From: Planctomycetota bacterium
Lineage (GTDB): Bacteria > Planctomycetota > UBA1135 > UBA2386
DNA: 42,837 nt
Assembly: GCA_025459175.1 (NCBI GenBank)
Contig: JALORC010000058.1
Location: forward strand, 1 to 42,837
Reading direction: 5' to 3'
A model generated the notes under the pieces. It made no database searches. It saw nothing but the letters and a program-made list of their open reading frames with translations, and was not told the DNA's origin. The translations under genes were made by a program, and so were the position numbers. This document shows positions 25,072 through 33,981 of the stretch, piece after piece; position 1 is the first letter of the stretch, and every line of letters begins with the position of its first letter.

Positions 25072-26411
25072 AGCATCGGCTCCGGCGTGCGCGGTGCTTG
25101 CGGCACCGGCGGCACCGCCGGCGCCTCCGGTGCACGCCCAGGTTCCCAGGCGCGACCGGTGATCAACCGCGCCCCGCGCGCGAACGCGAAGTACTGCCAG
25201 GCCCAGCCCATCATCACCGCGATACGGTTGCGGAAGCCGATCAGGTAGGCGATGTGCACGATCCACCACACCCACCACGCGAAGAAGCCGGTGAACTGCA
25301 CCCGACCGATCTGCCCCACCGCCTTGGCCCGGCCGATGGTCGCCAACGAACCCTTGTCGCGGTAGCGGAACGGCCGTGTCGCCGCGCCGGCGACGCGGGC
25401 CGCGATGTTGCGCGCCGCGGCCCGGCCCGCTTGCAGCGCCGCCGGCGCCACGCCGGGCACCGCGAGGCCCTGCTGCTCGAAGTGCATCAGATCGCCGGCG
25501 ATGAACACGTTCGGATGGCCGGGCACACTGAGGTCGGGCTGCACCTTGACGCGGCCGGCGCGATCGGTCGGCACGCCGAGTGAAGCGCCGAGCGGCGAAG
25601 CCGCGACCCCGGCCGCCCACAGCACGGTGCGCGCGGCGATGTGCTCGTCGCCGAGCCAGACACCGCTGGCATCGATGCGGGTCACCTTCGCCCCGGTTCG
25701 CACCTCGACGCCGAGTCGCCGCAGCTGCTGCTCGGCCTTCGCCGACAGCCGCGCCGCGTACGGTGGCAGCACCCGATCGGCACCTTCGACCAGCACCACG
25801 CGCAGCAAGCGCGGGTCGAAGCTGCGGAAGTCCTTCGCGACGGTCTGCCGGCCGATCTCCGACAGTGCCCCCGCGAGCTCGACCCCGGTCGGACCGGCGC
25901 CGACGACGACGAAGGTCAACGTCGCCGGCAGCATGGCCGGGTCCGTCTGCCGCTCCGCCGCCTCGAACGCCGACAACACGCGGCGCCGGATCTCGAGCGC
26001 GTCCTCGATCGTCTTCAGGCCCGGGGCCCACGCCTCCCAACCGTCCTGGCCGAAGTAGCTGTGCGTCGCGCCGGTCGCCAGCAGCAGGTAGTCGAACGGC
26101 ATCACCTCGTCGGCGAGCTGGACCTGGCGCTGCCGCAGGTCGATGCCGGTGACGCGGCCGAGGATCGTGCGCGCGTTCTGCTGCGAACGCAGCACCGAGC
26201 GGATCGGGTAGGCGATGTCGCCGGGATTCAGGGCGGCGGTCGCGACCTGGTACAGCAGCGGCTGGAACAGGTGGTGATTGCGGCGATCGACCAGCGTGAT
26301 CCGCACCGGGGCCCGGCGCAGTTGGCGGGCAGCAGCCAGACCGGCGAAGCCGCCACCGACGATGACGACGTGCGGAACGGCGGCAGCAGAGGGTGTCGGA
26401 TCAACTCGCAT
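25065..26411 (-). CDS. ndh: Type II NADH:quinone oxidoreductase (NDH-2)
   Basis: The 448-residue flavoprotein has an FAD-binding Rossmann motif (VVIVGGGFAGLAAARQL, about 15-31). An NHHLFQPLLYQVA segment and an ATGATHSYFG strand follow. A second Rossmann motif binds NADH (FVVVGAGPTGVELAGAL, about 167-183), and FAD contacts appear at VFIAGDL. The C-terminus (FFAWWVWWIVHIAYLIGF then WAWQYFAFARGARLITG) is the amphipathic membrane anchor typical of NDH-2. It would oxidise cytosolic NADH and reduce quinone without pumping protons. Length is normal apart from a Pro-rich tail of about 25 residues. A GATAAC box eight bases upstream of the ATG suggests a near-leaderless transcript. Confidence 0.9.
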   Translation of the reverse strand: MRVDPTPSAAAVPHVVIVGGGFAGLAAARQLRRAPVRITLVDRRNHHLFQPLLYQVATAALNPGDIAYPIRSVLRSQQNARTILGRVTGIDLRQRQVQLADEVMPFDYLLLATGATHSYFGQDGWEAWAPGLKTIEDALEIRRRVLSAFEAAERQTDPAMLPATLTFVVVGAGPTGVELAGALSEIGRQTVAKDFRSFDPRLLRVVLVEGADRVLPPYAARLSAKAEQQLRRLGVEVRTGAKVTRIDASGVWLGDEHIAARTVLWAAGVAASPLGASLGVPTDRAGRVKVQPDLSVPGHPNVFIAGDLMHFEQQGLAVPGVAPAALQAGRAAARNIAARVAGAATRPFRYRDKGSLATIGRAKAVGQIGRVQFTGFFAWWVWWIVHIAYLIGFRNRIAVMMGWAWQYFAFARGARLITGRAWEPGRAPEAPAVPPVPQAPRTPEPMLR

Positions 26412-26419
26412 CGTGGCGG

Positions 26420-26425
26420 GTTATC
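26420..26425 (-). promoter_or_regulatory. Candidate -10 element GATAAC before ndh
   Basis: On the minus strand GATAAC is followed by eight bases and the ndh ATG at 26411, the spacing seen at other boxes here. No Shine-Dalgarno sequence intervenes. Confidence 0.35.
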
Positions 26426-26597
26426 GGCCCACGACGGTCGCCACACCATGGTCGGTGAATCAAGGTTGCATCAAAGCCGGTGCGCATCGCCGGCCGCCGA
26501 TGGCAGCGACAGGACGGCGCGACGGTCCGCGCCCGCACGACAGTGCCACTACGTCACGACTGCATGGCTCACGCTGGCGCCTGCACGGCACCGGCCG

Positions 26598-26603
26598 TAA
26601 CAC
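26598..26603 (+). promoter_or_regulatory. Candidate -10 element TAACAC before the M14 peptidase
   Basis: TAACAC ends six bases before the ATG at 26610. The match to a -10 consensus is weak, but position fits the near-leaderless pattern. The remaining bases between 26412 and 26597 show nothing else recognisable. Confidence 0.25.
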
Positions 26604-26609
26604 ACGCGC

Positions 26610-28187
26610 ATGCGCGCCCTGCTCGTCTCCCTCGCCTGCGCCATCCTGCCGCCCGGACTCGGCGCCCAGGACGAACCCCGCACCACGCCCGAACGCACGC
26701 AGCACGCCGAGACGTCGCGCGCCGCCGACGTCGAGGCGTTCGTCGATGCGTGCGTGAAGCTGTCGCACGGCGATCGGCTGACGGTGCGCATCGCCGGCAA
26801 GACCCACCAAGGCCGCGCCCAGCTGCTGGTCCGCGTCGCCGAACCGAAGCCGGTGGTTCCACCGCCGCTGCGGGCGCTCGTGATCGGCAACATCCACGCC
26901 GGCGAGGTCGAGGGCAAAGAGGCGCTGCAGGTGCTGCTGCGCGAGTTCGCGAGCGGGCAGCACGGCGAGCTGCTGCAGCACTGCGAGCTGTGGCTGCTGC
27001 CGATCTACAACGTCGACGGCAACGAACAGGTCGGCACCGGCAACCGCGCCGGCCAGAACGGCCCCGCCGCCGCCGGCCAACGCGCCAACGCGCAGGGCCT
27101 CGACCTCAACCGCGACTTCGTCAAGGCCGATGCGCCGGAGACCCGCACGCTGCTCGGCCTGTTCCGCGAGCTCGATCCGCACCTGTTCGTCGACCTGCAC
27201 ACGACCAACGGCAGCAGCCACGGCTACCACCTGACGTTCGCGCCGAGCCTGAACCCGAACGTCGACCCCGAGCTCGCCCGGCTGCACCGCACGCTGCTCG
27301 ACGGCGCGCAGGCGGCGATGCAGAGCCGGCACGGATTCGCCACCTTCGACTACGGCAACTTCGAGACCCGCGACTGGGAAGGCAACGGTGCGCCCGAATC
27401 GGCGCCCGGCGTGCGCGGCTGGTACAGCTACGACTCCCGCGCCCGCTACGGCATCAACTACTTCGGGCTGCGCAACCGGCTCGCGATCCTCAGCGAGGCG
27501 TACAGCTACGCCGACTTCGCGACCCGCATCGCGGCGACGCGCGCGTTCGTGCTGGTGCTGCTGCAGCAACTGAGCGAGCACCGCGCCGCGGTGCTGGCGA
27601 CCGCCGCCGCCACCGACCGCCGGCTGCAGCAGCGGCAGCCGGCGTGGTTCGGCTTCGACACCACGTTCGCCGCCGCGGAGCAGCTGCCGGTGCTGCAAGG
27701 CGAAGTCGACACGATCGCGGCCAGCGGCGAGCTGCCGGAGCGCCGCGTGCGCAAGGGGGACGGCAAGCCCGAGACGATGCCGGTGCATCGCGCGTTCCGC
27801 GCCCGGCAGCAGCGCGCGCTGCCTTCGGCGTGGGCGGTCCTGCAGCCGAGCCCGGAGGTCGTGCAGCGCCTGCAGTGGCACGGCATCGAGTTCCGCGCCG
27901 TCGACGCCGTGCAGCAGGTGACCGCCGAACGGTTCGCCGTCGACAAGAAGCGCAAGCCCAAGCGTCCCTACCAGGGCCATCAGGAACTGGTGCTCGACGG
28001 CGCGTGGGAAGCGCCGGCCGCGGTCGAACTGCCGCTCGGCACGCTGCTGGTGCCGGCCGACCAGCGGCTCGCCCGGCTGGCGGCGGTGCTGCTCGAACCG
28101 CAGAGCGAGGACTCGCTGTCGACGTGGAACTTCTTCGAAGCGGCGACCGAGGCGCACTATCCCGTGCTGCGCGTGCTCGTCCGCTGA
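26610..28187 (+). CDS. Secreted M14-family zinc carboxypeptidase-like protein
   Basis: The 525-residue product has a short signal peptide (LLVSLACAILPPGLGAQ). An M14 catalytic domain follows: zinc ligands His96 and Glu99 in GNIHAGEVEGKEA, LLPIYNVDGNE and GLDLNRDF. The third ligand His197 sits in FVDLHTTNGSSHGYH, and Glu296 in LAILSEAYSY is the likely catalytic Glu. The first-shell residues are all present, so it should be an active metallopeptidase removing C-terminal residues from peptides or peptidoglycan stem peptides. The segment from about 300 to 525 is an additional C-terminal domain also seen in M14 proteins that hydrolyse small peptides. The gene diverges from ndh and is followed 66 bases later by tdk. 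Confidence 0.85.
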   Translation: MRALLVSLACAILPPGLGAQDEPRTTPERTQHAETSRAADVEAFVDACVKLSHGDRLTVRIAGKTHQGRAQLLVRVAEPKPVVPPPLRALVIGNIHAGEVEGKEALQVLLREFASGQHGELLQHCELWLLPIYNVDGNEQVGTGNRAGQNGPAAAGQRANAQGLDLNRDFVKADAPETRTLLGLFRELDPHLFVDLHTTNGSSHGYHLTFAPSLNPNVDPELARLHRTLLDGAQAAMQSRHGFATFDYGNFETRDWEGNGAPESAPGVRGWYSYDSRARYGINYFGLRNRLAILSEAYSYADFATRIAATRAFVLVLLQQLSEHRAAVLATAAATDRRLQQRQPAWFGFDTTFAAAEQLPVLQGEVDTIAASGELPERRVRKGDGKPETMPVHRAFRARQQRALPSAWAVLQPSPEVVQRLQWHGIEFRAVDAVQQVTAERFAVDKKRKPKRPYQGHQELVLDGAWEAPAAVELPLGTLLVPADQRLARLAAVLLEPQSEDSLSTWNFFEAATEAHYPVLRVLVR

Positions 28188-28253
28188 ACCGCGCGATTCG
28201 CTTCCGCGCCCGCCGTCCGCTCGCCATCCTCACGGCCCCACCGCCCCTGCCCC

Positions 28254-28841
28254 ATGGCCAAGCTCTACTTCTCGTACTCGACGATGAACGCCGGCAAGTC
28301 GACGCTCTTGCTGCAGGCGGCCCACAACTACCGCGAGCGCGGCCTGCACGCGCTGACCTTCACGTCGGCGCTGCACCAGGAGCTGCACGGCGGCCGCATC
28401 ACCTCGCGCCTGGGCATCAGCGCCGAGGCCACCGTGTTCGGCGCCGACGACGACCTGTTCGCCCGCATCGAGACCGAACACGGCCAGCGGCGCGTCGACA
28501 GCGTGTTCATCGACGAGGCGCAGTTCCTGCAGCCGGCCCAGGTCTGGCAGCTGGCGCGGGTCGCCGACCGGCTCGACATCCCGGTGCTGTGCTACGGCCT
28601 GCGCACCGACTTCCGCGGCGAACTGTTCCCCGGCTCGGCGGTGCTGCTGGCGATCGCCGACACGCTGCGCGAGGTGCGCACGATCTGCCACTGCGGCCGC
28701 AAGGCGACCATGGTGCTGCGCCACGACCCGTCCGGCGCGGTGACGACCAAGGGCGCGCAGATCGCGGTCGAGAAGTCGATCTACGTGTCGCTGTGCCGGC
28801 GGCACTGGGAAGAGGAGACCGGGCGCTGGCCACGGCGCTGA
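28254..28841 (+). CDS. tdk: Thymidine kinase, type II
   Basis: The 195-residue enzyme phosphorylates thymidine with ATP in the salvage pathway. It has an N-terminal P-loop (STMNAGKSTLLLQ, about 9-21), a D-E-A-Q-F motif with catalytic Glu88, and the lasso-region strand VLCYGLRTDFRGELFPGS. The structural zinc site uses Cys145 and Cys147 (CHCGRKA) together with Cys181 and His184 (CRRHW). Size and motif order are standard for bacterial type II thymidine kinases. The start is preceded by a C-rich segment without a ribosome binding site. The gene converges with the ABC permease gene, with only four bases between the stops. Confidence 0.95.
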   Translation: MAKLYFSYSTMNAGKSTLLLQAAHNYRERGLHALTFTSALHQELHGGRITSRLGISAEATVFGADDDLFARIETEHGQRRVDSVFIDEAQFLQPAQVWQLARVADRLDIPVLCYGLRTDFRGELFPGSAVLLAIADTLREVRTICHCGRKATMVLRHDPSGAVTTKGAQIAVEKSIYVSLCRRHWEEETGRWPRR

Positions 28842-28845
28842 CCGC

Positions 28846-29877
28846 TCACTGCCAGCGGAAGCGCCACAGTCCGACCGCGAAGCACGCCGCCGCGAACGCG
28901 CCGAGCCCGAGCAGCGGCATCGCCACGTCACCGAGCCCCGCCGGCGCCAGCATCACGTCGCGCAACGCGCGATTGAGATGCGTCAGCGGCAGCAGTTCGG
29001 CGAACTGGCGCACCACCCCGTCGAGGCGGTCGACGTCGAAGTAGACGCCGCCGAGCAGCCACATCGGCAGCTGGAACAGGTTCATCAGCCCGCCGATGCC
29101 CTCGATCGTCTTCGCGCGCGCCGCCAGCAGGAAGCCGAGCGCCGCGAACGCGAAGCCGCCGACCACCACCAGCAGCGACAGCGCCAGCAGGCTGCCGCGC
29201 AGCGGCACGTCCCACAGCAGCACGCCGAACAGCACGATCGCCGCCGCCTCGGGGATCACCAGCACGAACCGGCCCAGCAGGTAGCCGAGCAGGAACTCGC
29301 GCTTCCGCATCGGCGCCACCGACAGCCGCCGCAGCAGGTGCTGCGTGCGCAGCTGCACCAGGTTGAAGCCGACCCCCCACATGCCGGCGCCGAGCAGATT
29401 GAGGCCGATCAGGCCGGGGATCAGGAAGTCGATGTAGCGCGCGCCGGGCCGGTCCTCGACCTCGTGCGCCAACGGCGGCCCTCGGCCCTGCTCGGCATCA
29501 CGCAGCGTGCGTTCGACCAGCAGCGTCGCCAGCTCGGCCTCGCTGCGCATCGGGTGGGCGCGCAACACCGGCGCGCCCTGTTCGAAGCGCAGCACCAGGT
29601 CGACGACCCCGCGCGCCAGCGCCGCATCGGCGGCGGCGGCATCGAGCGTCTGCAGCGACAGCCGGGGCTCGGTCGCCAACGCCGTGAGCGTGGTGGCGTC
29701 CGCACCCGCCGCCACCACCGCGATCGGCACCGGCGGCAAGGGCTTGGGCTGGAACGCGAAGCCGAGCACGATCGCCATCAGGATCGGGAACCCGTAGGTC
29801 CAGAACACCGCATCCTTGCTGCGCCAGAACTCGCGGAACGTGGTCCGCGCCACCTCCCGCACCACGGCCATGCGCAT
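28846..29877 (-). CDS. ABC-2 type transporter permease
   Basis: The 343-residue protein has an N-terminal membrane helix (FWTYGFPILMAIVLGFAF) followed by a soluble extracytoplasmic domain of about 100 residues. The C-terminal half then holds about five helices, including YIDFLIPGLIGLNLLGAGMWG, LLGYLLGRFVLVIPEAAAIVLFGVLL and LFQLPMWLLGGVYFDVDRL. This layout (YIDFLIPG, then FQLPMWLLGGVYF near a late re-entrant helix) is typical of ABC-2 exporters of the DrrB/YhgE-like type. The start codon overlaps the stop of the ATPase gene by one base (TGATG). The exported substrate is unknown; lipids, polysaccharide or drugs are all possible. Confidence 0.85.
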   Translation of the reverse strand: MRMAVVREVARTTFREFWRSKDAVFWTYGFPILMAIVLGFAFQPKPLPPVPIAVVAAGADATTLTALATEPRLSLQTLDAAAADAALARGVVDLVLRFEQGAPVLRAHPMRSEAELATLLVERTLRDAEQGRGPPLAHEVEDRPGARYIDFLIPGLIGLNLLGAGMWGVGFNLVQLRTQHLLRRLSVAPMRKREFLLGYLLGRFVLVIPEAAAIVLFGVLLWDVPLRGSLLALSLLVVVGGFAFAALGFLLAARAKTIEGIGGLMNLFQLPMWLLGGVYFDVDRLDGVVRQFAELLPLTHLNRALRDVMLAPAGLGDVAMPLLGLGAFAAACFAVGLWRFRWQ

Positions 29878-30869
29878 CACTTGCCGTCCTCCCGCAGTTG
29901 CCGCCCGGTCAGGTGCACGAACACGTCCTCGAGCGTCGCGTGGCGCGTCGACAGTCCGGCGGTCGGCAGGCCGCGCCGCTGCAGCAGCGCCAGCAGTGCC
30001 GGCAGCGCGGTGTGCACCGACCGCACGGTCAGCGCGATGCGCGCGCCGCTGCGTTCGTGCGCCTGCACGTCGGGCAGCGCGGCGAGTTCGGCCGGGTCCA
30101 GCACCGCGTCGGCGTGCTCGAGCTCGACGTCGACGAAGTGTTCGGCGCCGAGCGAGTGGATCAGTTCGATCGGCGAGCCGAGCGCGATCACCTTGCCGCG
30201 GTCGACGATCGCGGTGCGATCGCACAGCTGCTGCGCCTCGTCCATGTAGTGCGTGGTCAGCACCACGGTGCCGCCGCCGCTGCGGAACGCGCGCACCACG
30301 TCCCACAGCTGCCGCCGCGACTGCGGATCGAGGCCGGTGGTCGGTTCGTCGAGGAACAGCAGCTCCGGGTCGCCGAGCAGCGCGGTCGCGACCGCCAGCC
30401 GTTGCCGCTGCCCGCCGGACAGCGACAGCTGCCGCGCCCCGGCCTTCTCCTGCAGCGACACCAGCGCCAGCACCTCGTCGATCGAACGGCCACGGCCGTA
30501 GAACGACGCGAACAGGGCCAGCGTCTCGCGCACCGTCGCCTTCTCGTGGAACTTCGTCTCCTGCAGGCAGACGCCGATCCGGGCCCGGATCGCATCGTCG
30601 TCGCCGGTCCGCCACTGCCGGCCGAGGATCGCCACCTCGCCGCTGTCGGGCACCGTGAGCCCCTCGCAGATCTCGACCGTGGTGGTCTTGCCGGCGCCGT
30701 TCGGGCCGAGCAGGCCGAACACCTCGCCGCGGCGCACCTCGAGGTCGAGACCGTCGAGCGCCACCACCTGCTGCTTGCCCTTGCGATACTGCTTGCGCAG
30801 CCCGCGCAGCAGGATCGCCGGCCCCGCGTCGGCAGCGGTCCTCGGGGGCATCGGGGTCACCGGGGTCAT
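29877..30869 (-). CDS. ABC transporter ATP-binding protein (ABC-2 exporter class)
   Basis: The 330-residue ATPase carries Walker A (GPNGAGKTTT, Lys61), a signature LSLSGGQRQRL (around 148-158), Walker B with catalytic Glu175 (LLFLDEPTTGLD), and switch His207 (LTTHYMDEA). A C-terminal extension from about 230 is typical of DrrA/CcmA-like ATPases that pair with ABC-2 permeases. It overlaps the aldolase/dehydrogenase gene by ATGA at its start and the permease gene at its end, so the three products are probably translated together. It energises export by the adjacent permease. The first 15 residues are a low-complexity leader; initiation at a later codon cannot be excluded. Confidence 0.9.
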   Translation of the reverse strand: MTPVTPMPPRTAADAGPAILLRGLRKQYRKGKQQVVALDGLDLEVRRGEVFGLLGPNGAGKTTTVEICEGLTVPDSGEVAILGRQWRTGDDDAIRARIGVCLQETKFHEKATVRETLALFASFYGRGRSIDEVLALVSLQEKAGARQLSLSGGQRQRLAVATALLGDPELLFLDEPTTGLDPQSRRQLWDVVRAFRSGGGTVVLTTHYMDEAQQLCDRTAIVDRGKVIALGSPIELIHSLGAEHFVDVELEHADAVLDPAELAALPDVQAHERSGARIALTVRSVHTALPALLALLQRRGLPTAGLSTRHATLEDVFVHLTGRQLREDGK

Positions 30870-32962
30870 CGGGGGAACGCCTCGGGCAGACCACCGTCGA
30901 CCGGCAGCACCGCGCCGGTGGTCGGCGTGCGCGCGGCGGCGAAGAACACCACCGCCTCGCCGACCGCGCGCGGCTGCACCGCCACCTTCAGCAGCGACCG
31001 CTGGCGATAGAACTCACGCAGCCCGGCCGCATCGAGCCCACGCGCCTGCATGCGTTCGGGTCCGACCTGCTGCCAGAGCTGGCTCGGCACCTCGTCGTCG
31101 CCGAACACCGCGTCGGCGTTGATCGCGTTGACGTGCACGCCGAACTCGGCGAACTCGAGCGCGGCGATCCGCATCAGCTGCAGCGCCGCCGCCTTGCTGG
31201 CCGAATAGGCGCCGAAGCCGGCGCCGGGCGCGAACACGTTCTTGCTCGCCTGCACGACGATGCTGCCGCCGGTGCGCTGCGCGCGCAGCACCGCCGCCGC
31301 CTGCTTCAGCACCAGCAGCGTCGCGGTGGTGTTGACCGCCTGGACCCGCGCGAAGCGCTCGAGGTCCATCGATTCGAGCCGGCCGGTGTGGGCGATGCCG
31401 GCGTTGGGCACCACGATGTCGACGCCGCCGAAGCGCCGGCAACAGTCGTCGAACACGGCGGCGACCGCGGCCGGGTCGGTCAGATCCGCGGTGCCGATGC
31501 GCAGGCGATCGCCGCCGCCGAGCCGGCCGGTGGTGACGGCGAGCCGTTCGCCGTCGACATCGGTCGCGTAGACACAGGCCCCGGCCGCCAGCAGCGCCTC
31601 GCAGATGCCGGCGCCGATCGCACCGGCCGCGCCGGTCACCAGCGCGATCTGCCCCTGCAGCAGCGGCGATTGCTCGTGGCCGAGCTTGCTGCGCTCGAGC
31701 GGCCAGTATTCCATCGCCGCGAGCTCGTGGTCGCTGAGCGGGTGGTAGCTGCCCAGCGCGCTGGCCTGCGCCTTGACCCGCAGCGTGTGTTCGGCGATGT
31801 CGGCGGCGATCGCGGCCGCCTTCGGCTGGGCCCCGAACGCAACCAGGCCCACGCCGTCGATGACCACCACCACCGGCAACGGCGACAGCATCGGGAAGCC
31901 GAGCGGCTGCGCGTGCTGTTCGTAGTAGCGGCGGTAGTGCGCGGCGTAGCCGGCGATCTCGCGGCGGCACAACTCGGGGTCGAGCGCGTGCCGGCGGTCG
32001 AGCCACAGATACGGGCCCTTGGTGCGCAGCACGTGGTCGGGCGTGATCGGGTTGCTCGCACACAGGGCCCGCGCGCTGCCGTGCGCGGCGAACGCGGCGA
32101 GGTCCTCGGCGGTGCGCGCACAGGCGAGCACGCGGCGCCACTGCGAACCCCAGCGCGCCGCGTCGGCGTGCGCCAGCGCGCCGCGCAGCACCGGCAGCGC
32201 CTGGGCGAGGAACGCGTCCCGTTCGGCCGGCGGCAGCGGCGCCGGGTCGCCGAGCAGCATCGGCGGGATGCCGCCGAGCTGCCGGTGCAGGTAACGCTCG
32301 GCGCGATCGACCAGCTCGATCGTGCGCTCGTAGCTGCTGCGCGCGTCGTCGCCGAACGTGAACAGACCGTGCTGCTTCAGCACGATGCCGCGGCAGTGCG
32401 GCGCCCGTTCGAAGGCCTCGGCGACCGCCTTCGCCAGCGGGAAGCCGGGCATGATCCACGGCAGCGCGATGACGTCGTCGCCGAACGCCGCGCGCAGATG
32501 GCGATCGGCATCGGGTTGGTCGCTGAGGGCCAGGATCGCGTCGGCGTGGGTGTGGTCGACGTAGCGGTGCGGCAGGAACGCGTGCAGCAGCGTCTCGACC
32601 GACGGGTTCGGCGCCCGGCTGTCGAGCAACGCGCCGCGCACCGCGTCGACCATCGCCTGGTCGGCGAGCTGCGCCAGCTGCCGCAGTTCGCGCAGCGGCT
32701 GCAGCCGCACCGCGGGCAGGCCAGCCGGCTCGACCTTGGCGAGATCGCTGCCGCTGCCCTTCACGCACAGCACGTCGAGACTGCGGCCGAGCAGATCGAC
32801 CGCGGTCGTCTTCACCGACGTGTTGCCACCGCCGTGCAGCACCAGCGCTGGGTCGCGGCCGAGCAGCTGGGACGTGTAGACGCGCAGGGCCAGCGCCTCG
32901 CCATGGGCGGCGTAGCGGCGGCAAAAGTCACGGGCTTCGTCGTCCTGCCAACGGCTGTGCAT
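30866..32962 (-). CDS. Bifunctional class II aldolase / short-chain dehydrogenase (rhamnulose-phosphate aldolase type)
   Basis: The 698-residue fusion has a class II aldolase domain (about 1-400). Glycine-rich LVLHGGGNTSVK binds phosphate, and zinc His137 and His139 (HTHAD) and His198 (KQHGLF) are present. A short-chain dehydrogenase follows (about 438-698) with TGAAGAIGAG for NAD(P), NAGIAHTG, and catalytic Tyr586-x3-Lys590 (YSASK). This architecture is described for enzymes that cleave rhamnulose 1-phosphate (or a related ketose phosphate) and oxidise the lactaldehyde formed. It probably serves deoxy-sugar catabolism, common in polysaccharide-degrading planctomycetes. GAGG lies five bases before the ATG, one of the few ribosome binding sites here. 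It overlaps an ABC exporter gene, an odd partnership. Confidence 0.9.
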   Translation of the reverse strand: MHSRWQDDEARDFCRRYAAHGEALALRVYTSQLLGRDPALVLHGGGNTSVKTTAVDLLGRSLDVLCVKGSGSDLAKVEPAGLPAVRLQPLRELRQLAQLADQAMVDAVRGALLDSRAPNPSVETLLHAFLPHRYVDHTHADAILALSDQPDADRHLRAAFGDDVIALPWIMPGFPLAKAVAEAFERAPHCRGIVLKQHGLFTFGDDARSSYERTIELVDRAERYLHRQLGGIPPMLLGDPAPLPPAERDAFLAQALPVLRGALAHADAARWGSQWRRVLACARTAEDLAAFAAHGSARALCASNPITPDHVLRTKGPYLWLDRRHALDPELCRREIAGYAAHYRRYYEQHAQPLGFPMLSPLPVVVVIDGVGLVAFGAQPKAAAIAADIAEHTLRVKAQASALGSYHPLSDHELAAMEYWPLERSKLGHEQSPLLQGQIALVTGAAGAIGAGICEALLAAGACVYATDVDGERLAVTTGRLGGGDRLRIGTADLTDPAAVAAVFDDCCRRFGGVDIVVPNAGIAHTGRLESMDLERFARVQAVNTTATLLVLKQAAAVLRAQRTGGSIVVQASKNVFAPGAGFGAYSASKAAALQLMRIAALEFAEFGVHVNAINADAVFGDDEVPSQLWQQVGPERMQARGLDAAGLREFYRQRSLLKVAVQPRAVGEAVVFFAAARTPTTGAVLPVDGGLPEAFPR

Positions 32963-32986
32963 GGCTACCTCGAGCGATGGCGCCTA

Positions 32987-32992
32987 ACCGTA
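32987..32992 (-). promoter_or_regulatory. Candidate -10 element TACGGT before the aldolase operon
   Basis: On the minus strand TACGGT is followed by 24 bases to the ATG at 32962, leaving room for the GAGG ribosome binding site. The hexamer match is partial. The 47 bases to the end of the RluA gene contain nothing else clear. Confidence 0.25.
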
Positions 32993-33009
32993 GCCGCGGC
33001 CGGGCCCGG

Positions 33010-33981
33010 TCACGAACGTGGTTTGCAGTGCGCGCGCAACCACGCCAGCAGCGCCTGCAGGTCGGCCGGCAGCGGCGCCTCGAACTGCAACCGTTCGCCG
33101 GTCGCCGGGTGCGGCAGCTCGAGCCGCAGCGCATGCAGGCACTGACGACCGGGGTGCGGCGCCCCGGCCGGCAGCTGGTCGTGCTGGCGCGCCCGCGACC
33201 GGTAGATGCGGTCGCCGACCAGGCTGTGGCCGATCGACGTCATGTGCACCCGGATCTGGTGCGTGCGGCCGGTCTTCGGCCGGCAGCGCACGTGGGCGAA
33301 GCCGGCGAAGCGTTCGACCACTTCGTAGAAGGTGCTCGACTCCCGGCCGCCTTCGTCGACCACCGTCATGCGATCCGGGTGGCGCGGATCGGCCGCGATC
33401 GCCCGCTGGATCCAGTCGCTCTGGAAGCGCGGTTCGCCGAACACGACGCACCGATACTCCTTCTGCGCCACCCGCTCCTTGAACTGCAGCCGCAGGAACT
33501 CCATCGCCGGCTCGGTCTTGGCGATCACCATGACCCCGGAGGTGTCGCGGTCGAGGCGATGCACGATGCCCGGGCGCACCACGTCGGGCGCGCTCGGCAG
33601 TTCGCCGTAGGTGGCCCGGGCCCAGCTGGCGACCGTGTGGGCGACCACCGACTTGTCCTCGCTCGGGTGGGCCGCGAGCCCCGGCGGCTTGTCGATCGCA
33701 CACAGCCAGGCGTCGTCGTAGAGCACCCGCACCGAGGGCAGCGGCAGGTCCGGCGCCAGCGGGTCCCGCACCGCGGCGACATCGACCTCGAAGGTCACCA
33801 CCTGCTCGGCCTCGAGGTAGAGCCCCGGCTTGGCCCGGGCGCCGGCGACGGTGACCCGCCCCAGCTCGATCAGGTGCTTGCCGAACGCCCGGCCGCCGAC
33901 CTCCGGCTGGTTGCCGAGGAACACGTCCAGCCGCAAACCGGCTTCGGCGGCAGAGACGGTTCGGGTGTGGAGGGTGGCCAT
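33010..33981 (-). CDS. RluA-family 23S rRNA/tRNA pseudouridine synthase
   Basis: The 323-residue protein has an N-terminal S4-like RNA-binding domain (LRLDVFLGNQPEVGG...ELGRVTVAG). The RluA catalytic domain has Asp144 in GIVHRLDRDTSGVMVIAK, plus AIDKPPGLAAHPS and the C-terminal RTHQIRVHMTSIGHSLVGD. It should isomerise uridine to pseudouridine in 23S rRNA or tRNA; RluC/RluD versus RluA cannot be told from sequence alone, although the S4 domain favours RluC/RluD. I start at 33981 (MATLHTRTV), where homology begins. The frame stays open for 70 codons upstream, but that stretch is not family-like and has no signal. The gene diverges from the HD-GYP regulator. Confidence 0.9.
   Translation of the reverse strand: MATLHTRTVSAAEAGLRLDVFLGNQPEVGGRAFGKHLIELGRVTVAGARAKPGLYLEAEQVVTFEVDVAAVRDPLAPDLPLPSVRVLYDDAWLCAIDKPPGLAAHPSEDKSVVAHTVASWARATYGELPSAPDVVRPGIVHRLDRDTSGVMVIAKTEPAMEFLRLQFKERVAQKEYRCVVFGEPRFQSDWIQRAIAADPRHPDRMTVVDEGGRESSTFYEVVERFAGFAHVRCRPKTGRTHQIRVHMTSIGHSLVGDRIYRSRARQHDQLPAGAPHPGRQCLHALRLELPHPATGERLQFEAPLPADLQALLAWLRAHCKPRS

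Noticed and set aside
28836..28857. Possible bidirectional terminator between tdk and the ABC permease gene
   Set aside because: Only five paired bases with a twelve-base loop; not distinguishable from chance at this GC content.
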